A stretch of DNA of 64,000 nucleotides from Selenomonas sputigena ATCC 35185 (GCF_000208405.1 NC_015437.1:1605501-1669500); one strand, 5' to 3'. Positions 19,501 to 25,862 are shown, counted from the stretch's first letter. Made by a program: numbers and translations. The notes: a model not told the origin generated them from the sequence alone.

Positions 19501-20849
19501 AGCATCGTATCTCCTGCTGCAACGGCAGTATCAAGGACAAACTTCATCTTTTCAAAGTTTCCGACATTATAGACCTCATTCCCCTTGCCCTTCACCTGCA
19601 GGAGATTTCCCGTCACATGATTCTTGCCGCTGCCGTTTCCGCCGCCTCCGTAAACGCTCAGATAATAGTTCGTATTTCCACCAGCCGCTCCGGTCAACGT
19701 GACCGTATTGCCCGTCGCATTGTTCTTTTCCGACCATCCACCATAAATAGTCGCATGAGTCGAACTTGACACCGTATCCTTCAGAATGACTTCGTTTCCC
19801 GTCGAATCGCCGCTCGTCGACTGCGTATAACCGCCATACAGTCTGCGCCCATTGATATCGCGTCCATCCACCGTAAGGGTGTTCTTTTTCGTCGTATTGC
19901 CAAGAGTGGATGTCCCAGCGTAAATCGCACCCCCATATAAACCGCCTGCCGGTGGCAGCGTTGGCGACGACACATTATACGTCACCTTTGCATTTTGAAA
20001 CTGGTTTCGATCAAAGTAGATTTCCGAGGCACTAACAGTTCCAACCGCCCCAGGTGTACTTGTATTCGTCGTAATGCCATATTCGAAGTTGCCGCTCACT
20101 CCATTGGAGGATGATGTTCCATAATTGTTCAGGGTGAGTGTGGAACCCGTATAAAGAACGATGCGTTTTGATCCCGTACTGCCGGTTCCCCATGTCGAGG
20201 CATTGTCCACGCTGACCTTGCCCCAATCAAATGCTTGGACGGTATTGATACCGCGAAGCATTGTATTTCCTGCTGCAACGGTAGAATCAAGGACGAACTT
20301 CATCTTTTCAAAGTTTCCGACATTATAGACCTCATTCCCCTTGCCTTTCACCTGCAGGAGATTCCCGGTCACATAATCCTTACCGCTGCCGTTTCCATCG
20401 CCTCCGTAAACGCTCAGATAATAGTTCGTATTTCCACCAGCCGCTCCGGTCAACGTGACCGTATTGCCCGTCGCATTGTTCTTTTCCGACCATCCGCCAT
20501 AAATAGTCGCATGAGTCGAACTTGACACCGTATCCTTCAGGATGACTTCGTTGCCTGTAACTAATCCAAGTCCTGATGTATAACCACCGTATAGGCGACG
20601 TCCATTGATATTAAGTCCAGTAATCGTCAGTTTATTACTATATACATTTCCAGGATCCGTGGAAGAAGGAGTGATGGCTCCGCCCGCAATCGGATCAACA
20701 GGTAGCGTGTCCCCCGTATGATACGTCACATCCCCGCCCGTCACATCCGCAGCATCAACATGCTCAAAAGACATTTGTCCCCCCCCTACATACAAAGCAA
20801 CCGCCAGCGAAAGCGCTTTCCAGCGTTTTGAATTCCCTTTCTTGAACAT
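7575..20849 (-). CDS. Giant type V autotransporter with modular repeat passenger
   Basis: A surface protein of about 4,424 residues. Parts seen: a signal peptide (MFKKGNSKRWKALSLAVAL..., cleavage likely at VDA-AD); a passenger of about 4,100 residues rich in Gly, Asn, Thr and Ala with repeated VYGGYTNGTG- and TGNTVNLG-like strands expected to fold as a beta-helix; and a C-terminal autotransporter beta-barrel of about 270 residues (from KYDLWAVMSRG, nucleotides about 8380-7575) ending in the usual aromatic, HVNWAF. I count 13 modules marked by NF-x-K-x-F...LDW-like motifs; the first five are nearly identical. Only isolated cysteines occur. ATG 20849 is preferred to an upstream ATG because GGGAGAG lies 6 nt before it. 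Ligand unknown; adhesion is inferred. Confidence 0.93.
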   Translation of the reverse strand: MFKKGNSKRWKALSLAVALYVGGGQMSFEHVDAADVTGGDVTYHTGDTLPVDPIAGGAITPSSTDPGNVYSNKLTITGLNINGRRLYGGYTSGLGLVTGNEVILKDTVSSSTHATIYGGWSEKNNATGNTVTLTGAAGGNTNYYLSVYGGDGNGSGKDYVTGNLLQVKGKGNEVYNVGNFEKMKFVLDSTVAAGNTMLRGINTVQAFDWGKVSVDNASTWGTGSTGSKRIVLYTGSTLTLNNYGTSSSNGVSGNFEYGITTNTSTPGAVGTVSASEIYFDRNQFQNAKVTYNVSSPTLPPAGGLYGGAIYAGTSTLGNTTKKNTLTVDGRDINGRRLYGGYTQSTSGDSTGNEVILKDTVSSSTHATIYGGWSEKNNATGNTVTLTGAAGGNTNYYLSVYGGGGNGSGKNHVTGNLLQVKGKGNEVYNVGNFEKMKFVLDTAVAAGDTMLRGINAVQAFDWDKISVGDASTWGNSGAASKRVILYDGSTITLNNYGPSTSNGISADGNSEYGVTTNTGTPGAVGTSVTATQIYFDRNKFQNAKVTYDTDSSSPALPPASGLYGGAIYAGTSTLGNTTKKNTLTVDGRNINGRTLYGGYTQSTSGDSTGNEVILKDTVANSSQTYVYGGWSEKNNATGNTVTLTGAAGGSSNYYLNVYGGGGNGSGKNHVTGNLLQVKGKGNEVYNVGNFEKMKFVLDTTLAAGDTMLRGINAVQAFDWDKISVGDASTWGNSGAASKRVILYDGSTITLNNYGPSTSNGISADGNSEYGVTTNTGTPGAVGTPVTATQIYFDRNQFQNAKVTYDTDASSPTLPPAGGLYGGAIYAGTSTLGNTTRNNTLTVDGRDINGRILYGGYTQSTSGDSTGNEVILKDTVSSSTHATIYGGWSEKNNATGNTVTLTGAAGGNTNYYLSVYGGGGNGSGKNHVTGNLLQVKGKGNEVYNVGNFEKMKFVLDTTVAAGDTMLRGINAVQAFDWDKISVGDASTWGNGSVGSKRIVLYTGSTLTLDNYGTSSSNGVSGNFEYGITTNTSTPGAVGTVSASEIYFDRNQFQNAKVTYDTKPSSPALPAPSVLYGAGIYAGTSTLGNTTKNNTLTVDGRNINGRTLYGGYTQSTSGDSTGNEVILKDTVSSSGHATVYGGWSEKNNATDNTVTLTGAAGGNTNYYLSVYGGGGTGSGKDYVTGNLLQVKGKGNEVYNVRNFEKMKFVLDSNIASGDTMLRGINTTQNFDWNKIAVKGITSWAPALSAHGVNIPTLTLYTGAGFTLTNYAPTLVGTAGDYEFGKKANVTGTGTVSASVLTLDGNRFQNATETPTTSSSTDIHAGISIYGNTTNHNTLNLKKNGSTPLTFTTARAGYTKALNGGSDFNTLNLLDGASVTTGYAGYTEGRNLLLHPTDEDDPTAVDTTKNADAKNNTVNIKGGTLNAGGKLYGGYIATNAALTPPNNVSAGNASGNTINIESGTFGGSNEIYGGYTNGTGKATGNTINLGKSDGSLTSTTLQNVFLYGGAASGTTNDVFTDNLLNVNAKGLTVRNIKNFGKMKFNLGGMGTIAQTDQLLTLSGGATNGLDWAGVEVVPGSYHPFTPSTYNARLFTALHNGSGISFTKGTTDTYLPIGAKEKIVGDFEYIIDTATGSVSAQDVYVDGFRFRNHTATYNETSAHAEAWAGRTASGQTVTDNKLIVTGGTLNTAAYGGLVENKKHKTDGTFQDAGDAKKNELEVAGGTVANAYGAKVMTAAGEAEENSVKITGGTVNNAYGVDLAQATNTKNARKNKAEVANGSLSGSLYGAHTAGSGSLSESEVKVSGGTIAGSVYGSDVATGAGNATGSKITLTGGTITGDVYGGKTAGTGAATGHTLNLNGGTVGGNVYGGHAASGATTGNTVNLGDGTTNAVTTVTGTISGGSGTTDTDNVLNVNTNATAGNIANFGMVKFNFNATFNQANPMLNLVGGAVTNFDWSKFKHTGNAPSGQSVLLQNMTGINVDHYTGAKEISSTGTHEYTIDTDTNTATAKQILYGGYQFKDANTTPTTGSALADIWAGRSVIGNTTTNNTLTINGTTHRDAYGGWTAGTGTTAAAKNDSTGNTVNLKAGTVRTIYGGFTSVQTGSATGNKVTISGGAVTGAGYGKVYGGYLSYASATGSATGNTVTITGGSMTDVYGGFTNGTGVTTGNTVNLGTATNAVASGTTIGTIYGGSKPTATNNTLNVYDSVTAGNIANFDTVNFKATSSHIQTGDTLLTLNGGATSLDWKKLHVDNLDSLNASATSDTILTLMHHTANNINLANYSTTGTRGRIHSSDYEADIMTDGNSVTTQNIYLRGYRFQNNTTTYAGGTATDAWGGRSRIGNKVQNNKLTLTGGSATLVARGGLVSNTELDAHGNPKTTGDAEKNSLILNTGANTLNAYGAEVRTKSGSATENTATLNAGTVNGNLYGASLSATGATGSATKNKVELQGGSVTGSVYGSHIADGAATGSATASTVTVTGGTVSGDIYGGFTNGSGATTGNTVDLGDGTNIGAISVTGTIHGGNKADASGNTLDVKTNAQAGNIKNFESVKLTLKSSAFNPANALLRLTGGAQTTELDWSKLEVDTTALAAAPKSYEAYRVKLMENANGISFMKGATNTYASHGAKERTQGDLEYVIDTDNHTANAANSIDLEAYQFQNKQNAAFTAADGTKAEAWGGRTKVGNKVQNNKLTVSGGTLTQAAYGGLAENFKRDDHGNLKTTGDAEKNSLILNAGANTLNAYGAQVRTKSGSATENTATLNAGTVNGSLYGASLSAAGATGSATKNKVEIKGGTVTGSVYGSHIADGAATGSATASTVTVTGGTVSGDIYAGFTNGSGKTTGNTVNLGDGEHNLAAGTNIAGTVFGGNKADVTDNTLNINTNAQAGNIKNFDHLNFNLNSHALTQSTPVLRLNSGATGNLDWRKLDVNAEKFNAPIKTYEAYNLVLMENANGISFQQGATNTYTASGGVKSTTSGDFEFTIDTANHTASSTQVMAAGFKFKNHAATYNEISAHNEAWAGRTNIGNKVEKNTLTVSGGTITTAAYGGLVINNKPSATTGDAEKNAVNITGGTVANAYGAQVRTKAGSASENTAKISGGTVSHVYGASLTAAGATGSALKSRVDVTGGAVTGDVYGGQIADTGAMGSVTESQVNLTGGSVGGSVYGGRTNGSGFVKDNIVNITGGTLHDVYGGFAQAGKATGNTVNLGTATNAVAAGTSVGTIWGGNSGAAGNTLNVNSRQANAADVKNFENVNFDAAHNVSHGDTLLRLTNGANTSIDWSKMKLKNLDAVTASPTTNHILTLVDSVNDVTFTNYDAARARETKRDGDYEYVLNTDNETATAKKVEVIGYRFANNHPVYSTGANTEAWGGRTKVGNKVEKNSLKVMGGSLTTAAYGGLVQNLEAGSGAGGYKTNGDAAENTLELHAGATVVDGYGADVRAQAGNATGNTVDLKGATVTGNLYAGALTHASASGAATGNKVNLYSGTVAGDVYAGFAAGSGTTTGNTITIGDGTHDANVHVTGKLYGGNKSATDNALDIKSKGAAVGSLAGFSKIKFNLGSSVADGDTVLTLNENTTLDYSTVEKPTGGSVSAWLGNVMQKKAHLFQMAAGKTLTLNGYAPATGSERAGDVEYSLVTDNNAAATTSGSLDLSAYKWQNADVKITSAVPDAFGGKTVYGTSGETKNNKLTLKTGAAVTNAIAGDTQTANGTAEGNTLTVEAGTATNALGAKTKAGKAVKNKAVLQGGSVTNLKGAESTSGEAEENTAILQGGTAADVVGAQAAGDATENKAVIKAGAVTGSLKGAKSAAKANKNTVEIEGGNVSGTKIMGAEAKDAAEENVVTIKAATSNASTEITGAHSTHGNAAKNIVNVNAAVSGTLVGGSAGVSDATDNVLNINANVTGDVFGARAHHASLRNTVNIKDGVTVTGNVTGGACLNANENTINIGRGSTVTGNVIGGNGSVENKNNIINLKGGTVTGDIIGGAGASADNNTLAVYHDEAHTSRAHDFDKIKNLHFYLGESIANENPTLLQLGVANKDIRGVDVGVGVMGLAHGLKVNDVISLMKVNGGTLTTDADGAVPPAPATLINHVEAMHGVSLLYGFDLMKRGSGELIATVTKAAISDQAKSFVETRAGMTDFINRGADLLTTSGMSAIRKGAESNKEKGKYDLWAVMSRGSMSVESGSQIDTTGWNLSLGWAKELRKKDAAIVVSPFIEYGKGSYDSHLDDGTHGSGKLSYLGAGVLARMEKEDGLWLQGTLHAGRAKSDYTGSISAGTVSNYDSSDTYVAAELSVGKTMKLKGGDKLDASLRYLWSYQSGGDVAIKTGKYNDVYDFAAVNSHRLRLGTRYSHKESEGNELYAGLYWEYEFSGKACASFMGYEAPSPSLRGGSALLELGWRFQPKDSRVSYDLNLSGWQGKREGVTGSAHVNWAF
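12300..13830 (-). repeat. Two-copy 1.02-kb internal repeat of the passenger
   Basis: Stretches around 12375-12800 and 13398-13830 are close copies offset by about 1,023 bp (341 codons). Both encode modules with NAYGA-VRTKSGSATENTATL, YGASLSA-GATGSATKNKVE and YGSHIADGAATGSATASTVTV. Confidence 0.85.
17150..20600 (-). repeat. Five tandem coding repeats of 756-771 bp
   Basis: The sequence encoding NEVILKDTV recurs at about 20541, 19785, 19014, 18243 and 17481, giving units of 756, 771, 771 and 762 bp, all multiples of three. Each unit encodes about 252-257 residues including ATIYGGWSEKNNATGNTVTL, KGKGNEVYNV and MKFVLD. About 240 bp at 18000-18240 and 19541-19781 look identical by eye. The fifth unit is more diverged at its C-terminal side. 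Confidence 0.93.
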
Positions 20850-20908
20850 GACTTTCTCTCCCTTTCCCATGAAGCTCAGGTGTTCGGTACTCATAGATTT
20901 ATAGTCCC

Positions 20909-20937
20909 ATTATATCTCATTAAAATTTAACAGTCAA
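20909..20937 (-). promoter_or_regulatory. Sigma-A promoter of the autotransporter gene
   Basis: TTGACT (20932-20937), a 17-nt spacer and TATAAT (20909-20914) on the minus strand, in an AT-rich region about 60 nt before the start codon. Confidence 0.88.
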
Positions 20938-20967
20938 TTATTTTTCATGAAGATATGTGGATCTATA

Positions 20968-20998
20968 CAAAAAAAGAAGCGCTGTATCAACAGCGCCC
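20968..20998 (-). terminator. Terminator upstream of the autotransporter gene
   Basis: GCGCTGT, loop TGAT, ACAGCGC, then TTCTTTTTTT on the minus strand. It isolates the autotransporter promoter from transcription coming from the methyltransferase side. Confidence 0.9.
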
Positions 20999-21017
20999 CT
21001 TAAAACTATTCTCCCAA

Positions 21018-21125
21018 TTTTACCATGAAGCCCCAAGAGGTCAAGACGCAGGCGCAGACCGATTGGCTAGGCTTCTGTAAGGGCGACGCATAATGTCCAC
21101 AAAGTGGACGTTTGCGCGTGTAGTT
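21018..21125. repeat. 108-bp dispersed repeat, copy A
   Basis: Matches 48687-48794 over 108 bp without gaps at 103 positions (counted by eye), in the same orientation. It contains an inverted repeat centred on GTCCAC-AAA-GTGGAC. This copy lies between the terminator at 20968-20998 and the decayed PD-(D/E)XK gene. Its outer stem has lost some pairing compared with copy B. No transposase is attached. Confidence 0.9.
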
Positions 21126-21187
21126 CACTCACATTAAGAAAATTTGTGTAATCTTTGACTGCATCATCTGCGTGCCCCATGTCTTTT

Positions 21188-21618
21188 TCAAAGCAGACTG
21201 TGCAGTCTGCCGATCTCCCGGATCTTGTCCATGGAGATGTCTGACACACGCGCGATCATTTCCAGCGGCAGCTTCTCGCATCAAATCCCGAGGACGACCG
21301 CAATGTTTCGCTCTTCTCAACCACGCTCCATGCCGCACTCCATGCCGTACTCCATGCCGCGTGCCATGCCGCGTGCCTCAGCTTCTTTTGCAAGTTCTCC
21401 TGCGAAATCCCTCGCGAGTTTCTCCATCGCTTCACACATAGCACTCGCCCCTTCCTCTGTTTCTTTGAAATACCTCACTCGTTCTGCCAGCACATCATAG
21501 TACATATCTTCCGGTCGCGTACAGCGGAAATCGTGCATCAGTCTACCCAGCGGAGTATCCTCATCCACCATCGCGCTGTTAACATAGCGGATATGCGATC
21601 CATCTATGAAGTCTCCTG
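21188..21618 (-). pseudogene. Remnant of a PD-(D/E)XK nuclease family (Rpn/transposase-like) gene
   Basis: Only the C-terminal half is recognisable: IRYVNSAMVDEDTPLGRLMHD, MYYDVLAERVRYFKE and a repetitive GMEYGMECGMERG tail. The same frame then has TGA, EERNIAVVLGI, a second TGA, and continues with LPLEMIARVSDISMDKIRE and IGRLHSLL before a final stop. The N-terminal nuclease half is missing, and the adjacent methyltransferase gene ends about 40 bp upstream. Two in-frame stops plus the lost 5' half mark it as dead. An intact relative is at 42113-42970. Confidence 0.75.
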
Positions 21619-21659
21619 CGCGACAAGGAAATGAGCCGCCTCTCTCCCCCCTGCGTCGC

Positions 21660-22406
21660 TCACCGCACCTTTTTCGCATAGATGCCGAAGAGCGGCACGT
21701 CATCGTAGCGAAGGCTTTCGTCGCCATGCACAAGGGGCGCGATGTCAGCGTCGTATTGCACGGAAAAACCGAGTTTTTCGAGGAGAGCTGCATCCCAAAG
21801 GGGACGGCGATGCGTGCTGACGCGAAGCTCGTCTTTGATCTTGTTGCATTCAATGAGAAGCGCCTCGCAGATGCCCGTGTGTACAGAATCCTGGGCATCT
21901 GCTGCCGAAAATGTCGTCTCTCCGTAATCCGAATCGAAGTTCAGGAGCATGCCGCCCGCCCTGAGCACGCGACGCCACTCGCGATACGCCTGCATCGCAT
22001 CGGGCAGCGTCCATGTGAGATTGCGGCTGATGACGACATCGAAGGATTCGTCGGAAAAGTCGAGCTGCTGCGCATTCATCTTCCGAAGATCGGCCCAGCA
22101 ACCGAACGCCGCGAGGTTCTTCTGTGCCTCATCGATCATGCCCGCCGACATGTCGATGCCCGTGACCTCGTGTCCCATGCGCGTGAGCAGCACAGCAAAG
22201 AAGCCTGCACCCGTGCCGACGTCGAGGATGCGCAGCGGTTTTTTCTCGGGCAAATGAGACGCTATGAACTTTTGCCAACGTGCAGCGTCGGAGCCTTCGA
22301 GTTCCCTTCGCCGCACGGCGGAGAACTTCGGGCTCCTCGCGTCCCAGTAGCTTTCTATGCGCCTTTCCAGCGCTTCTTCCTTCTGCAGCATTTCCTGCGT
22401 TTTCAT
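21660..22406 (-). CDS. Class I SAM-dependent methyltransferase
   Basis: A 248-residue soluble methyltransferase. SAM motif I LDVGTGAGFFAVLL lies near residues 60-73, followed by GIDMSAGMI, NAQQLDFSDESFDVVISRN and a post-I LRAGGMLLNFD region, as in the UbiE/BioC-like methyltransferase group. The substrate cannot be read from the sequence. ATG 22406 is preceded by AGGAG. It stands alone between the ribosomal cluster terminator and the pseudogene. Confidence 0.85.
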   Translation of the reverse strand: MKTQEMLQKEEALERRIESYWDARSPKFSAVRRRELEGSDAARWQKFIASHLPEKKPLRILDVGTGAGFFAVLLTRMGHEVTGIDMSAGMIDEAQKNLAAFGCWADLRKMNAQQLDFSDESFDVVISRNLTWTLPDAMQAYREWRRVLRAGGMLLNFDSDYGETTFSAADAQDSVHTGICEALLIECNKIKDELRVSTHRRPLWDAALLEKLGFSVQYDADIAPLVHGDESLRYDDVPLFGIYAKKVR

Positions 22407-22458
22407 CTATATTCTCCTGCTCCTAGAATTCCTCGTTGATTGGTCACCGTGCACGCAT

Positions 22459-22515
22459 AAAAAAGCAGGGAGACGAAGAAGCCGCCTTGCGGCGCTTCTC
22501 CATATCCCTGCTTTT
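22459..22515 (-). terminator. Terminator of the ribosomal alpha operon
   Basis: A long hairpin on the minus strand: AGCAGGGA...TCCCTGCT with an inner GAAGCGCCGC/GCGGCTTC stem, followed by TTTTTT. It closes the long ribosomal cluster after rplQ. Confidence 0.9.
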
Positions 22516-22526
22516 CTTCGGCTTTC

Positions 22527-22865
22527 TTAAACAAGCTCCAACAGCGCCATCGGCGCGGCATCACCGCGACGGGGGCCGAGCTTCAGGATGCGCGTGTAGC
22601 CGCCCGGACGCTCCGTGTACTTTGCAGCGATATCGCTGAAAAGCTTACGGACTGCTTCTTCATCGCCAATATCGGCAATCGCCTGACGACGAGCGGCAAG
22701 GTCGCCACGCTTTGCCAGCGTGATGAGCTTTTCCGCAAGGCTACGGACTTCCTTCGCCTTCGCTTCCGTCGTCTCGATGCGCTCATGCTTGAAGAAGGAG
22801 GCCAAGATGCTGCGGAAGAGTGCCTTGCGGGCACTCGAATTACGCCCTAATTTTCTATAGCTCAT
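22527..22865 (-). CDS. rplQ: 50S ribosomal protein L17
   Basis: Large-subunit protein near the exit tunnel. The product has 112 residues, the normal bacterial length, with the family start [19 protein letters not shown]. It is the last gene of the alpha operon, 14 bp after rpoA and directly before the terminator. Confidence 0.97.
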   Translation of the reverse strand: MSYRKLGRNSSARKALFRSILASFFKHERIETTEAKAKEVRSLAEKLITLAKRGDLAARRQAIADIGDEEAVRKLFSDIAAKYTERPGGYTRILKLGPRRGDAAPMALLELV

Positions 22866-22879
22866 GGTTTATCCCTCTC

Positions 22880-23839
22880 TTATTCTTCTTCTTTCTTCAA
22901 TGTCAAGTCGTACTCTTCAAGCTTCTTCTTGACTTCTTCCAAGGATTTCCTGCCGAGGTTCCTGACCTTCATCATGTCTTCTTCCGTCTTCGAGACAAGA
23001 TCTGCGACCGTGTTGATGTTCGCGCGCTTCAGGCAGTTGAAGGAACGCACGGAGAGGTCGAGATCGTCAATCGTCGTCTCAAGAACCTTGGAAGCATCCG
23101 GCTCCTCAGGCTCGGGAGGAGCAATCTCCTCCTCTTCCTCAATCTCTGGAATGCCCGCCATGTTTTGGAAGAGCTTGAAGTGCGAGATGAGGATGCTCGC
23201 CGCGCGGCTCACGCCCTCTTCGGGGCGGATAGATCCATCCGTCCACACGTCGAGGATGAGCTTGTCATAGTCGGTGACGTTGCCCACGCGCGTATCCTGC
23301 ACGGTGTAGTTGACGCGCTGGATCGGGGAAAAGATGGAGTCGATCGGAATGACGCCGATGACATGATCGGGCTTCTTGTTCTTCTCCGCTGCCACATAGC
23401 CTTTGCCGCGCTCGACAATCATTTCCATGTGCAGCTCTCCGTCCTCGTTGAGCGTCGCGATGTGAAGATCGGGGTTCAAGATCTCGACGTCGGGATCGGT
23501 AATGATGTCCGCCGCCGTGATTTCCTTCTCGCCCTTGACGTCGAGGCGAAGAACGCGCGGCTCTTCGCTGTACATCTTGAAGCAGAGCGACTTGAGGTTC
23601 AGCACGATGTTCGTCACATCATCGCGGACGCCCGGAATGGTGGAGAACTCGTGCAGTACGCCGTCGATGCGGATCGAGGTGATCGCAGCGCCCGGCAGGG
23701 ATGACAAGAGGATGCGCCGCAAGCTGTTGCCGAGGGTCGTGCCGTAGCCACGCTCCAAAGGCTCGCAGACGAACTTCCCATAACGATTATCTTCGCTGAT
23801 TTCCACTATCTCGATCTTTGGCTTTTCGATCTCGATCAT
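22880..23839 (-). CDS. rpoA: RNA polymerase alpha subunit
   Basis: Assembles RNA polymerase and contacts UP elements and activators. The 319 residues comprise the N-terminal dimerisation domain ([20 protein letters not shown]), an acidic linker ([17 protein letters not shown]) and the C-terminal domain ([18 protein letters not shown] and [13 protein letters not shown]). It lies between rpsD (63 bp) and rplQ (14 bp), the standard alpha-operon position. Confidence 0.98.
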   Translation of the reverse strand: MIEIEKPKIEIVEISEDNRYGKFVCEPLERGYGTTLGNSLRRILLSSLPGAAITSIRIDGVLHEFSTIPGVRDDVTNIVLNLKSLCFKMYSEEPRVLRLDVKGEKEITAADIITDPDVEILNPDLHIATLNEDGELHMEMIVERGKGYVAAEKNKKPDHVIGVIPIDSIFSPIQRVNYTVQDTRVGNVTDYDKLILDVWTDGSIRPEEGVSRAASILISHFKLFQNMAGIPEIEEEEEIAPPEPEEPDASKVLETTIDDLDLSVRSFNCLKRANINTVADLVSKTEEDMMKVRNLGRKSLEEVKKKLEEYDLTLKKEEE

Positions 23840-23902
23840 CTGGGATAACCCTCCTCCATTGTTCTCATGCAGTCGATCATATTGATAAGTACCGGCAAGA
23901 GA

Positions 23903-24496
23903 TTATCTGGAGTACAGCTCGACGATCGCCTGCTCGTTGACGGGGACGTCGATCTCATCGCGGCTCGGATAGCGCGTGACCGTGCCGCTGAGCTTCGCGC
24001 CGTCGGCAGCGAGCCATGCGGGAAGGTTCAGAGGCTTGTAGTTCTCGGCGAGCGCCTTGAAGAACGCATTCGAGCGGCTCTTCTCGTCGATCGTGATCTC
24101 ATCTTCGGCACGAACGAGCGCGGACGGAATGTCGAGGCGCTTGCCGTTGACACGGATGTGACCGTGCGTCACGAGCTGACGAGCCTGACGGCGCGTCTGC
24201 GCGAGACCGAGGCGGTATACGACGTTGTCGATGCGGCGCTCCAGGAGACCGAGGAGGTTCTCACCCGTGACGCCCGGCATCGTCTTCGCCTTCTCATAGT
24301 ACTTGCGGAACTGCTTCTCAAGAACACCGTAGATGAACTTCGCCTTCTGCTTTTCCTTGAGCTGCATGCCATACTCGCTGACCTTGCGGGCCTGGCGGCG
24401 CGGCTGACGCTTGGACTGGCGGCTGATGCCGACCATGCCCGGCTCAATGCCGAGCGAACGGCAGCGCTTGAGGGTTGCGGATCTATCAATAGCCAT
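23903..24496 (-). CDS. rpsD: 30S ribosomal protein S4
   Basis: Primary 16S rRNA-binding protein and, in many bacteria, translational regulator of the alpha operon. The 197 residues include an S4 RNA-binding domain near [20 protein letters not shown] and [10 protein letters not shown]. The N-terminal four-cysteine zinc site of some S4 proteins is absent. The start ATG gives [16 protein letters not shown]. Confidence 0.97.
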   Translation of the reverse strand: MAIDRSATLKRCRSLGIEPGMVGISRQSKRQPRRQARKVSEYGMQLKEKQKAKFIYGVLEKQFRKYYEKAKTMPGVTGENLLGLLERRIDNVVYRLGLAQTRRQARQLVTHGHIRVNGKRLDIPSALVRAEDEITIDEKSRSNAFFKALAENYKPLNLPAWLAADGAKLSGTVTRYPSRDEIDVPVNEQAIVELYSR

Positions 24497-24514
24497 ATTT
24501 CTTCTGCACCTCCA

Positions 24515-24907
24515 TCAAACTCTTCTGCGCTTCGGCGGACGGCAGCCGTTGTGCGGAATCGGGGTGACGTCCTTGATCATGTTGACTTCAAGGCCCGTCG
24601 CCTGCAGGGAGCGGATCGCGGCTTCACGGCCGGCGCCGGGGCCCTTGACATAGACCTCGACCTGCTTCAAGCCGTGCTCCATCGCGGCCTTCGCCGCGAC
24701 TTCCGCCGCCATCTGTGCAGCGAACGGCGTGCTCTTTCTGGAGCCGCGGAAGCCGAGGCCGCCCGCGCTCGCCCACGAGAGGGCATTGCCGCTCTTGTCC
24801 GTCAGCGTGACGATCGTGTTGTTGAAGGTGGAGCTGATATGCGCAACGCCATATTCAATGTTCTTGCGGTCTTTTTTCTTCGTCCGCGTCGTTTTCTTTA
24901 CTGCCAC
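24515..24907 (-). CDS. rpsK: 30S ribosomal protein S11
   Basis: Small-subunit platform protein that contacts mRNA near the E site. The 130 residues contain the conserved [24 protein letters not shown] and the C-terminal [18 protein letters not shown]. The start is GTG 24907 after GGGAGGG. Confidence 0.97.
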   Translation of the reverse strand: MAVKKTTRTKKKDRKNIEYGVAHISSTFNNTIVTLTDKSGNALSWASAGGLGFRGSRKSTPFAAQMAAEVAAKAAMEHGLKQVEVYVKGPGAGREAAIRSLQATGLEVNMIKDVTPIPHNGCRPPKRRRV

Positions 24908-24923
24908 TCAATGACCCTCCCTT

Positions 24924-25298
24924 TTATTTGTCCTTCTTCTTGCCTGCGATGGCCTTTCTCGGGCCTTTGCGCGTGCGGGCATTGTTCTTCGTGTTCTGTC
25001 CGCGCACGGGAAGTCCCAGGCGGTGACGACGACCGCGGTAGCAGCCGATATCGACGAGACGCTTGATCGCCATCTGACGCTCACGGCGAAGATCGCCCTC
25101 GACGATCGCTTCCTTGTCGATGACGTCGCGCAGTTTCACGACTTCATCTTCCGTCAGGTCGCGCGTGCGCGTGTCGGGGTTGACGCCTGCCAGCTTCAGG
25201 AGCTTCTGGGAGGTCGTCAGGCCGATCCCATAGATATATGTCAAAGCAATCTCGATTCTCTTGTCACGCGGTAAATCCACACCGGCGATACGTGCCAT
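24924..25298 (-). CDS. rpsM: 30S ribosomal protein S13
   Basis: Small-subunit head protein forming bridges to the 50S subunit and contacting P-site tRNA. The 124 residues start [20 protein letters not shown] and end in the basic tail [15 protein letters not shown]. It lies 14 bp after rpmJ and 16 bp before rpsK. Confidence 0.97.
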   Translation of the reverse strand: MARIAGVDLPRDKRIEIALTYIYGIGLTTSQKLLKLAGVNPDTRTRDLTEDEVVKLRDVIDKEAIVEGDLRRERQMAIKRLVDIGCYRGRRHRLGLPVRGQNTKNNARTRKGPRKAIAGKKKDK

Positions 25299-25312
25299 AG
25301 AAAAGCACCTCC

Positions 25313-25426
25313 TTAACCTTGTCTCTGCTTATGCTTCGGGTTTTCGCAAATGACCATGACGCGTCCCTTGCGCTTGATGATCTTGCATTTTTCGCAAATC
25401 CGTTTGACGGACGGCTTGACTTTCAT
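25313..25426 (-). CDS. rpmJ: 50S ribosomal protein L36 (zinc-binding type)
   Basis: A 37-residue protein read directly from the sequence: it starts [20 protein letters not shown] and ends NPKHKQRQG. The zinc ligands C-x2-C, C and H are all present, so this is the zinc-containing (C+) form. It lies between infA (44 bp) and rpsM (14 bp), its usual place. Confidence 0.95.
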   Translation of the reverse strand: MKVKPSVKRICEKCKIIKRKGRVMVICENPKHKQRQG

Positions 25427-25470
25427 TGACTTTGCCTCCTTCTGCGCTGCCTGCCGAATAGCGGCCGCGT

Positions 25471-25689
25471 CTACTTGAAACGATAGGTGATGCGGCCGCG
25501 CGTCAGGTCGTAAGGCGTAAGCTCAATCGTGACCTTGTCGCCGGGAAGGATGCGGATGAAATTCATACGGATCTTCCCCGAGACGTGCGCCAGGACGACG
25601 TGACCGTTTTCCAGCTCGACTTGAAACATCGCGTTGGGCAGCGCTTCCAGCACTTTGCCCTCAACTTCGATTACATCTTGTTTTGACAT
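25471..25689 (-). CDS. infA: Translation initiation factor IF-1
   Basis: Binds the 30S A site during initiation. The product has 72 residues with an OB fold: [20 protein letters not shown], then [19 protein letters not shown] and a [15 protein letters not shown] end. ATG 25689 gives the exact family length; a longer in-frame extension is not supported. Confidence 0.97.
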   Translation of the reverse strand: MSKQDVIEVEGKVLEALPNAMFQVELENGHVVLAHVSGKIRMNFIRILPGDKVTIELTPYDLTRGRITYRFK

Positions 25690-25862
25690 GAGCTTCTCCC
25701 TCTCTGAAATTGGGTTGGGCGAAAGCTGTCCATCTTCCGTGAAAGGAGCGTTCCGCATCGGGAATTGCCCATGCCCAACATCGTATTTTCTCGGACGCCA
25801 AACCCGCGCCCGCCGTGACGCTCTCGCGTCTTTATCGTTCGGTGGCTCTCGGACACGCAGCT
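25690..25862 (-). other. Gap where map is normally found
   Basis: This 173-bp gap between adk and infA is the usual position of methionine aminopeptidase (map) in Firmicutes. No reading frame here resembles Map. A small hairpin GACGC-GAGA-GCGTC is visible on the minus strand, without a T run. Confidence 0.6.

Noticed and set aside
17150-20600. Possible CRISPR-like array
   Set aside because: The repeats are about 760 bp, in frame and protein-coding, with no short repeat-spacer pattern. No CRISPR array was seen near cas6 either.
21018-21125. Small open frame through the 108-bp repeat (minus strand, 60 residues)
   Set aside because: The frame differs between the two copies after the hairpin, has no ribosome-binding site and no match to a known protein.
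21018-21125. Insertion sequence at the dispersed repeat
   Set aside because: There is no transposase, no terminal inverted repeats at its ends and no visible target-site duplication; only a short internal hairpin.
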